In this document: positions 59,322 through 64,000 of the stretch, piece by piece | Numbering within the stretch: position 1 is the first letter of the stretch | Layout of the letters: every line of letters starts with the position of its first letter | Assembly (NCBI GenBank): GCA_014649355.1 | Contig: BMSW01000002.1 | Span: 310,001-374,000, forward strand | DNA: 64,000 bases | Direction of reading: 5' to 3' | From: Streptomyces althioticus | GTDB lineage: Bacteria; Actinomycetota; Actinomycetes; Streptomycetales; Streptomycetaceae | Translations under genes and position numbers: made by a program | Notes under the pieces: model-generated | What the model was told of the DNA's origin: nothing | Databases searched by the model: none | Seen by the model: the letters and a program-made list of their open reading frames with translations, nothing else

Positions 59322-59368
59322 GTACGAGACCACAACTCGTACAGAACTGAACTAGTACGAAACTGTAC
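59322..59368. promoter_or_regulatory. Cluster of GTAC half-sites, probable MarR operators
   Basis: GTACGA (59322-59327) and TCGTAC (59337-59342) are perfect arms with nine bases between. Further GTAC tetramers at 59355-59358 and 59365-59368 give four half-sites within 47 bases. They lie between the divergent hydrolase and MarR genes, where a dimeric repressor could block both promoters. Confidence 0.6.
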
Positions 59369-59391
59369 CACCCATGCAGACGGAGGATCGC

Positions 59392-59826
59392 ATGCCGGTC
59401 GACGGGGCGCAGCTGTGGACGCTGAATCAGCGACTGCTGGCAGTCGTGATGGATGCCTGCACGGAGGAGCTGACCGAGCTCGGACTGGAGACGAAGGAGT
59501 TCTTCGTCCTGGCCGAGGTGGAGGCTTCGCCGTACCCGGCCGAGATCGCGACCGCGCTGCTGCTGCCCAAGGCGAGCGTGACGGTCTACGTCCGCAATCT
59601 CGTCGCCAAGGGCTTCATCCGACGCGAGATCGACGAGGCGGACCTGCGCCGCCACCGGCTCGCCCTGACGGACGAGGGCAGGACAGCGCGCGATCGGGCA
59701 CTCGCGGCCCTCGCGGCCGAGTACGACCGCAGGTTGGCGAGGGTCACCCCTCAGGACCGGGTCGAACTTCAGCGCATTCTCGCAGCGATGCTCGACCTGC
59801 CCGAGATCACTTCCTCGTCTTCCTGA
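59392..59826 (+). CDS. MarR-family transcriptional regulator
   Basis: 144 residues. The winged helix-turn-helix is ELGLETKEFFVLAEVEASPYPAEIATALLLPKASVTVYVRNLVAKGFIRREID, with the wing at DLRRHRLALTDEG. ATG 59392 is preferred because GGAGG lies five bases upstream; an ATG six codons earlier (59374) has no ribosome site. It probably represses the divergent hydrolase and itself. The N-terminal helix contains one Cys (MDACTEEL) that could sense oxidants, as in OhrR, but this is speculative. Confidence 0.92.
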   Translation: MPVDGAQLWTLNQRLLAVVMDACTEELTELGLETKEFFVLAEVEASPYPAEIATALLLPKASVTVYVRNLVAKGFIRREIDEADLRRHRLALTDEGRTARDRALAALAAEYDRRLARVTPQDRVELQRILAAMLDLPEITSSSS

Positions 59827-60153
59827 CGGATCACAAGACGGCCGACCGGCCGGCACGCGGTGTCCCGCAGGTCGTACGCGGCGGCGCACCCACCGCCGGA
59901 CTCTCGGACGTCCTGGCCGAGAGCCCGGACGAACTCACCGTGCAGTCCGGCGTCCTGCGCGGACCCGACGGCGGGCCCGCGCTGTACCTCTCCCCCACCT
60001 GGAGCGGCGGACACGGCACAGCTGCGCGACAAGCCGGTCGCCTGCGGTGTACAGCTCGCACTCGCCGGCGTGTCGGGAGCGGCGGCCGAGCACCTGGACG
60101 CGCTCCACCGGCAGGCGCTCAGGACGGCGACCGGCTCCGTGTGCCGTGCGTGA
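59827..60153 (+). pseudogene. Frameshifted gene fragment of unknown family
   Basis: One frame reads LSDVLAESPDELTVQSGVLRGPDGGPALYLSPTWSG up to about 60008. The frame offset by one base continues as ADTAQLRDKPVACGVQLALAGVSGAAAEHLDALHRQAL and ends at TGA 60151-60153. Removing one G near 60006-60010 joins them into a plausible C-terminal domain. There is no start codon with a ribosome site, so the 5' part seems lost. It is the second +1-type shift in this window. I do not recognise the family. Confidence 0.5.
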
Positions 60154-60345
60154 CGCGACGCCCTGACGGGGTGTCATGCCCACCACCCGGGGATGTGGTG
60201 CCTGTCGTCGCGTTCGAGCCCCTCCGACCGGTAGCAGTCGCGGGACCCGCGTCATGAGGGTGACACCGTGTCGTGGACGGCCCGATCAGGGGTAGAGGGA
60301 GGTCCACCGGAGTGGGACCACACGCCCTTGCAGGAGGTACCGACC

Positions 60346-60768
60346 ATGACCGACGACGCCTATCTGGTGCTGTTCGACGACCCCGCCGTGTCGCTCGGGG
60401 TGCCGCTCGCCGCCGTGGAGGACGCGGCGTTCCTGGACACGCCGGCCGTGCGGGCGTGGCTGGAGGCGCAGGGCGTCACCGTGACGTCGCCGGGACTGCG
60501 GCTGTTGCCTCCGGAGGAGACCTCCGCCGTCCCGGAGGGCGCCGAGCGGCTGCCCGTTCCGCTCGGCGACGAGGAGCTCATCCGCGTACGGCAGCTCAAC
60601 GCCCCCTACGACGTCGCGCGGATGGAGGAGGAACTGCTCGCCTACCGTTCCTGCGCCGAGGGCCGCGAGGCGCTGCTCGCCCGTGCCGTGGCGGCCGGGG
60701 TGCCGGCGCACCGGATCGCCGAGCTGACCGGAGAGGACCTGACGGCCGTCAAGGCCCTCGTCCACTGA
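60346..60768 (+). CDS. Hypothetical protein (140 aa)
   Basis: 140 residues. DDAYLVLFDDPAVSLGVPLAAVEDAAFLDTPAVRAWLEAQG opens; LPVPLGDEELIRVRQLNAPYDVARMEEELLAYRSCAEGREALLARAVAAGVPAHRIAELTG is helical and looks like a small DNA-binding-like or structural bundle ending in LTAVKALVH. ATG 60346 follows AGGAGG perfectly, and codon use is coding-like. No close family comes to mind. It converges on the NAD kinase gene 22 bases away. Confidence 0.75.
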   Translation: MTDDAYLVLFDDPAVSLGVPLAAVEDAAFLDTPAVRAWLEAQGVTVTSPGLRLLPPEETSAVPEGAERLPVPLGDEELIRVRQLNAPYDVARMEEELLAYRSCAEGREALLARAVAAGVPAHRIAELTGEDLTAVKALVH

Positions 60769-60790
60769 CACGCGAGTGACACGCGAGGCG

Positions 60791-61855
60791 TCAGGACCGC
60801 GCGACCGGGCCCTGCGGCATGGCGAGGTGAGCCAGGTCGCCGGGCGGGGGGCTGCTCACCGGCCACAGCGGAGCGGGCGTGCCGTCGGCGACCGCCGCGG
60901 GCGCGTCGGTCAGGTTCATCCGCTCGCGCAGCCGGCCGTAGAAGTCCATGGGGCCGAGGCGTACGGCGCGCAGCTTGCGCGGGGACGCGTACACGCCGAT
61001 CCAGTCGCCCGGCCCGATGACGCCGCGGACCTGGCCGTCGACGCTGACGGCCGCCCGCCCGGACCGCTCCAGGATGCGCAGTCCCACGGGTTCGTCGGGC
61101 GCGGCCACGACCGAGCGGTTGAACGTCATGTGCGGCGCGACCGGGGTGAACACCAGGACCTCCGCGCGCGGTGACACGACGGACCCGCCGGCCGCGAAGC
61201 TGTACGCCGTCGAGCCGGTCGGAGTGGCGACCAGCAGCGCGTCGGCGGAGTACGAGGCGAGCAGCCGGCCGGAGATGTAGACGCCGACCGAGATCTGGCG
61301 GTCCCGGGCGAGCTTCTCCAGGACCACGTCGTTGAGGGCGGCCACATCCAGCGGGACGCCCCACTCGCCGCCCGACTCGCAGTCGGGGCGCACGCTGGTC
61401 GGCGGGAGCAGCGGGCCGCGTCCGTAGCGGATGAGCGCCTCGATGTCCGCGGGGACCTCCAGGCGGCGCGAGGCGCGCATGGTCAGGAGCATCCGCTCCT
61501 CGACGTCGAGACGGCCCTCGTACACCGCGTCCAGTGCGGAGTGCACGTCGGTCATGGGCACCTCGGTCAGGAAACCCACCCGGCCGAGGTCGACGCCGAG
61601 GACCAGGGCGTCCGCGGCGGCGGCCAGCCGGGCACCGCGCAGGAACGTGCCGTCACCGCCGAGGGTGACGACCAGGTCCGGATCGCCCGCGGCGGCCACC
61701 TCCTCGCGGGCGCTGCGCCGGTCGCCGTCGTCCCACACGTCGATGTCCTTGCAGGCGATGCCGTGCTCCAACGACCACTCGCGGACCGTGCCGGCGGCCG
61801 CCACCGCCTCGGGGTGTCCGCCGTGCACCACCATGCCGACCCGCTTCACCGTCAT
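60791..61855 (-). CDS. nadK: NAD kinase (PpnK/NadK)
   Basis: 354 residues. The family signature is LVVTLGGDGTFLRGARL, with the second motif VAALNDVVLEK and VATPTGSTAYSFAAGG. It phosphorylates NAD to NADP in the cytoplasm. It is longer than a typical core enzyme because of a 35-residue C-terminal Pro/Ala-rich tail. Streptomycetes have more than one NAD kinase; this one is away from the recN-argR context of the main copy, so it may be the accessory one. ATG 61855 or the GTG two codons later, which has better GGAG spacing, is the start. Confidence 0.93.
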   Translation of the reverse strand: MTVKRVGMVVHGGHPEAVAAAGTVREWSLEHGIACKDIDVWDDGDRRSAREEVAAAGDPDLVVTLGGDGTFLRGARLAAAADALVLGVDLGRVGFLTEVPMTDVHSALDAVYEGRLDVEERMLLTMRASRRLEVPADIEALIRYGRGPLLPPTSVRPDCESGGEWGVPLDVAALNDVVLEKLARDRQISVGVYISGRLLASYSADALLVATPTGSTAYSFAAGGSVVSPRAEVLVFTPVAPHMTFNRSVVAAPDEPVGLRILERSGRAAVSVDGQVRGVIGPGDWIGVYASPRKLRAVRLGPMDFYGRLRERMNLTDAPAAVADGTPAPLWPVSSPPPGDLAHLAMPQGPVARS

Positions 61856-61979
61856 CTCCGCCTCCCGGCTGCCGTGCGCGCCGCAGGGGCGGCATCACCC
61901 GCCCGCGGTGTTCCTCCCATCCTGGCCGCGCGGCGGGGAGCCCGCACGGCCGGACGGCCGTCGTGCGCGGACACGCCGA

Positions 61980-62012
61980 CGGCCCGGCACCGCTCGATGC
62001 GGTGCCGGGCCG
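61980..62012 (-). terminator. Hairpin after the ribosomal protein paralogues
   Basis: 14-bp perfect stem (61980-61993 with 61999-62012) and a 5-base loop, 49 bases past the L36 stop. It lies before the NAD kinase start and should separate the two units. Confidence 0.8.
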
Positions 62013-62060
62013 TCCGGACGTCGTGGCGCCCGCGGCTCGCCGGCCCGGGTCGGGCCTCGG

Positions 62061-62183
62061 TCAGCCCTGGCGGGCCTTGAAGCGCGGGTCCTTCTTGTTG
62101 ATCACGAAGGTCACGCCGCGGCGGCGGACCACCTGCGCGCCGGGCCTGGACTTCAACGAACGCAGGGACTTGCGTACCTTCAT
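62061..62183 (-). CDS. rpmJ: Ribosomal protein L36, cysteine-free paralogue
   Basis: 40 residues beginning [17 protein letters not shown] and ending [10 protein letters not shown]. Classic L36 is 37-38 residues with a Cys3-His zinc ribbon; here all Cys are replaced (Ser, Ala and Val at those places), so this is the C-minus form that does not bind zinc. ATG 62183 follows AGGAG. It is the last gene of an L33-L31-L36 run. C-minus paralogues generally replace the zinc forms under zinc shortage, usually under Zur control. Confidence 0.95.
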   Translation of the reverse strand: MKVRKSLRSLKSRPGAQVVRRRGVTFVINKKDPRFKARQG

Positions 62184-62226
62184 CACGTACTCCTGGTGGA
62201 AAAGCCCTGGTGGGGCCGGGCCCCGG

Positions 62227-62484
62227 TCAGCGGCGGGCGGGAGAAGCGCCGTAGCGCCGCTCGAAGCGCTCCACGCGTCCCGCGGTGTCGAGGACGCGGG
62301 CCGTGCCGGTGTAGAAGGGGTGGCTCGCCGACGAGATCTCCACGTCGACGACCGGATACGTCGTGCCGTCCTCCCACTCGACCGTCCTGTCGGAGTCGAG
62401 CGTGGAGCGGGTCAGGAACTGGAACCCTGCCGCGCGGTCACGGAAGACGACCGGACGGGAGACGGGGTGGATGCCGTGCCTCAT
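62227..62484 (-). CDS. rpmE2: Ribosomal protein L31 type B, cysteine-free
   Basis: 85 residues. [27 protein letters not shown], then [46 protein letters not shown], is the L31B pattern. The CxxC zinc pair of type A is absent. ATG 62484 follows AAAGGA. The gap to L36 is 43 bases and to L33 121 bases. In other bacteria L31B displaces L31A when zinc is low. Expression here is probably zinc-dependent, an inference. Confidence 0.95.
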   Translation of the reverse strand: MRHGIHPVSRPVVFRDRAAGFQFLTRSTLDSDRTVEWEDGTTYPVVDVEISSASHPFYTGTARVLDTAGRVERFERRYGASPARR

Positions 62485-62605
62485 GGGTGTCCTTTCTCGC
62501 GGTCTCCGCCGCCGTGGGCGGCGGGGACGGGGTGGGTCGACGGCCTCGCGCGGGCGTCCCTCGCGCGAACGTCCTCGCGGGCGTTCGCGCGTCGGCGCCG
62601 CCGTG

Positions 62606-62770
62606 TCAGCGCTCCTCGCGGAAGAGGACGTGCTGTCCGGCGACCGCGTCGTACTTGCGCAGGACGAGCCGGTCGGGGTCGTTCAGACGGTTCTTGCGCG
62701 TCACGTAGGTGACGCCGGTGCCGGCCGTGGACTTCAGCTTGACGACCGGGCGTACCGTGCTGCGTGCCAT
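62606..62770 (-). CDS. rpmG: Ribosomal protein L33, cysteine-free paralogue
   Basis: 54 residues: [19 protein letters not shown], then [22 protein letters not shown] and HVLFREER. The two CxxC pairs of zinc-binding L33 are replaced, so it is the C-minus type. ATG 62770 follows GGAG. It is the first gene of the paralogue set. Streptomycetes often add S14, L28 and S18 paralogues to such sets, but none is seen here. Confidence 0.95.
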   Translation of the reverse strand: MARSTVRPVVKLKSTAGTGVTYVTRKNRLNDPDRLVLRKYDAVAGQHVLFREER

Positions 62771-62796
62771 GAGGTGCTCCTTCCGCCGTCACCGCC

Positions 62797-62812
62797 CGAG
62801 TCGAATGACTCG
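62797..62812. promoter_or_regulatory. Inverted repeat upstream of the L33 paralogue
   Basis: CGAGTC (62797-62802) and GACTCG (62807-62812) are perfect arms around GAAT, 27 bases before the L33 start. It only weakly resembles the Zur box TGAAAATGATTTTCA (shared AATGA core), so the regulator is undecided. Confidence 0.4.
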
Positions 62813-62852
62813 CGCATGTCAGGCAGCTGGTGTAACAGCGGCCCCCGGTCCT

Positions 62853-63197
62853 CTATTCCGCCGTGCGCGCCGGTGTGGTCCGGCGCGTCCCGGTGACCTT
62901 GGAGGCGGGCAGACGGCCGGCCCGCGAGGTGCCCTCCAGGCTGTCGCCGTGGACGTCGACGGCGAAGGCGAGGTTCAGCCGCAGGGGCCTGGTGACCGAC
63001 TGTTCCCAGGTGACGCGGGGGCCGTCGACGGCGATGTCCCGCAGTGGTACGTCCTCGCCCGCGCCGGACGCCACGCCGGTGAGGGAGCCGTCCCGCCGGA
63101 GGAACTCGACGACGGCCTTGATGCGGCCGACGGGCGTGGCGACGGTCAGGTCCCAGACGCCTTCGAGGGAGGCGGTCCGGTCGGTGTCGGCGGTCAT
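62853..63197 (-). CDS. Hypothetical protein (114 aa), beta-rich
   Basis: 114 residues. SLEGVWDLTVATPVGRIKAVVEFLRRDGSLTGVASG, then VPLRDIAVDGPRVTWEQSVTRPLRLNLAFAVDVHGDSLEGTSRAGRLPASKVTGTR, has the strand pattern of a lipocalin-like or START-like barrel. Proteins of this shape exist in many actinomycetes without known function. ATG 63197 gives MTADTDRTASLEG. No Cys or signal peptide. The DJ-1 gene stops 48 bases upstream, so the two may form one transcript. Confidence 0.75.
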   Translation of the reverse strand: MTADTDRTASLEGVWDLTVATPVGRIKAVVEFLRRDGSLTGVASGAGEDVPLRDIAVDGPRVTWEQSVTRPLRLNLAFAVDVHGDSLEGTSRAGRLPASKVTGTRRTTPARTAE

Positions 63198-63244
63198 GCG
63201 CGGGTGGCTCCTCGGGTGTGGGCGGACGGAGGCGGGGGCGTGGG

Positions 63245-63934
63245 TCACAGCGTGGCCGGGGCGGGGCCCGTGGCGCGCCAGACCGTGCCGCGGCGCTCGT
63301 GGGCGAAGAGGGTCTCGACGGCGTGCGCGATGCGCGGGCCCAGTTCCCGCTCCAGCAGGTGAAGGCCCAGGTCCAGGCCGGAGGTGACGCCGGCGCCGCT
63401 GACCAGGTCGCCGTCGTCGACGACGCGGGCCCGCACCGCGTGGACGCCGGTGGCGTCGAGCATGTCGAGGCCCAGGTGGTGAGTGGTGGCGTGGCGGCCC
63501 TCCAGCAGGCCGGCCATGGCGGGGATCAACGAGCCGCCGCACACCGTGGCCACGGTCACCGTCGGGTCGTCCAGCGCCTTCTTGAGCAGCGCGGGCAACG
63601 GGGTGGTCAGGGCGCGGCCCAGCAGGACGGGGACGAACTCGTCCTGCCGCCACTCCCCCTCCCCCGCGTCGACGTCGGGCACCTCGCCGGGTTCGCCGAC
63701 CCGGCCCGAGGCGCCCGGGACCACGATCAGGTCGGCGGCCCGGGGGTCGAGCGTGCCGGTGGCGCGCAGCGTGAGGGCGCCGGTCCCGCTCACCACCTCG
63801 CGCGGGCCCTCCGCGCTGACCAGCTCGACGGTGAGCGCCCCCGTGGACGCGGTGCCTCCCGCGTACAGGACCTCGTAGGGCGCGACGACGTCGAGCGGGT
63901 CGAAGCCGTCGAACAGGACGATCTGGGCATGCAT
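63245..63934 (-). CDS. DJ-1/PfpI-family (GATase1-like) protein
   Basis: 229 residues. AQIVLFDGFDPLDVVAPYEVL opens the fold. The nucleophile elbow is VTVATVCGGSLIPAMAGLLEG (Cys), followed by HATTHHLGLDML, where the His pair supports catalysis. DGDLVSGAGVTSGLDLGLHLLER is the usual closing segment. The DJ-1 branch includes isonitrile hydratases and transcription-factor-type sensors; the lack of a helix-turn-helix suggests an enzyme. ATG 63934 was chosen with GGAGG 11 bases upstream; GTG 63946 is the alternative. Its promoter lies near the right edge. Confidence 0.9.
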   Translation of the reverse strand: MHAQIVLFDGFDPLDVVAPYEVLYAGGTASTGALTVELVSAEGPREVVSGTGALTLRATGTLDPRAADLIVVPGASGRVGEPGEVPDVDAGEGEWRQDEFVPVLLGRALTTPLPALLKKALDDPTVTVATVCGGSLIPAMAGLLEGRHATTHHLGLDMLDATGVHAVRARVVDDGDLVSGAGVTSGLDLGLHLLERELGPRIAHAVETLFAHERRGTVWRATGPAPATL

Positions 63935-64000
63935 GGGGCGGTGCACCTCCGGTGGGGCGTCCGGTCTCCGGTCCGGTCGGACGCGGACACCACCGAAGCT

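Noticed and set aside
62797..62812. Zur operator upstream of the L33 paralogue
   Set aside because: Only the AATGA core agrees; the arms CGAGTC/GACTCG do not match the known Streptomyces Zur box. Kept only as an unassigned dyad.
1..64000. tRNA, rRNA, transposases, phage integrase or attachment sites
   Set aside because: I found no cloverleaf-like sequence, rRNA segment, DDE transposase or integrase motif by reading; a tRNAscan or Rfam search could still find something I missed.

Overview
The window is high-GC actinomycete DNA, almost certainly a Streptomyces chromosome and probably an arm or arm-proximal region. The evidence is GC-rich third codon positions, many GTG and some TTG starts, frequent 4-base stop/start overlaps, likely leaderless genes, and typical families: SpoIIE-type phosphatases with PAS/GAF sensors, a STAS antagonist, an srs-like type III polyketide operon, FUSC, DUF1360, and zinc-free ribosomal protein paralogues. 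I saw no rRNA, tRNA, CRISPR array, intact insertion sequence or phage module.

Left part (1-15.9 kb) is redox and stress metabolism. It starts with a left-truncated FdhF/YdeP molybdoenzyme. PhzF, an SRPBCC protein and a frameshifted hemerythrin gene follow. A long minus-strand run encodes a phytanoyl-CoA-type dioxygenase, a sulfite-oxidase-like molybdoenzyme, a Rieske/DUF2231 membrane protein, a DUF1360 protein, a membrane-anchored protein, a zinc alcohol dehydrogenase and a catalase-fold-like protein. A LacI regulator diverges from the dioxygenase over a 26-bp dyad. A TetR regulator diverges from a quinone oxidoreductase over two operators. An MFS pump and a universal stress protein lie among these.

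Middle part (16-45 kb) is envelope, lipid and signalling genes: a FUSC transporter, an NAD(P)-binding fusion, a (geranyl)geranyl diphosphate synthase, Dps, an AraC-controlled monooxygenase/hydrolase pair, and a solitary ctaD coupled to a small membrane protein. Two SpoIIE-type phosphatases flank a STAS antagonist. Next is an srsABC-like phenolic lipid operon with a divergent, probably leaderless UbiA prenyltransferase. Topoisomerase IB, a metallo-hydrolase, a YihY protein, and a divergon of an MGDG-synthase-like glycosyltransferase against an SDR / DMT transporter / polysaccharide deacetylase operon follow.

Right part (45-64 kb): a beta-glucan or beta-glucoside uptake island (secreted GH144-like enzyme, GH1 beta-glucosidase, two permeases, a lipoprotein binding protein, and a LacI regulator with GCGC-centred operators). 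From about 53.6 to 60.2 kb there is a scarred stretch of small accessory genes with a perfect 28-bp x4 repeat, a hexanucleotide microsatellite inside a gene, an in-frame amber codon in an acetyltransferase and a frameshifted fragment. Inside it, an Rrf2 regulator and a SnoaL-like gene diverge over three evenly spaced operators. The end has an NAD kinase, cysteine-free L36, L31 and L33 paralogues, and a DJ-1/PfpI protein.

No single unknown system dominates. The best candidates for new biology are the srs-like operon joined to UbiA, the triple-operator Rrf2 switch, the sugar island with its own operator type, and the repeat-driven gene ends.
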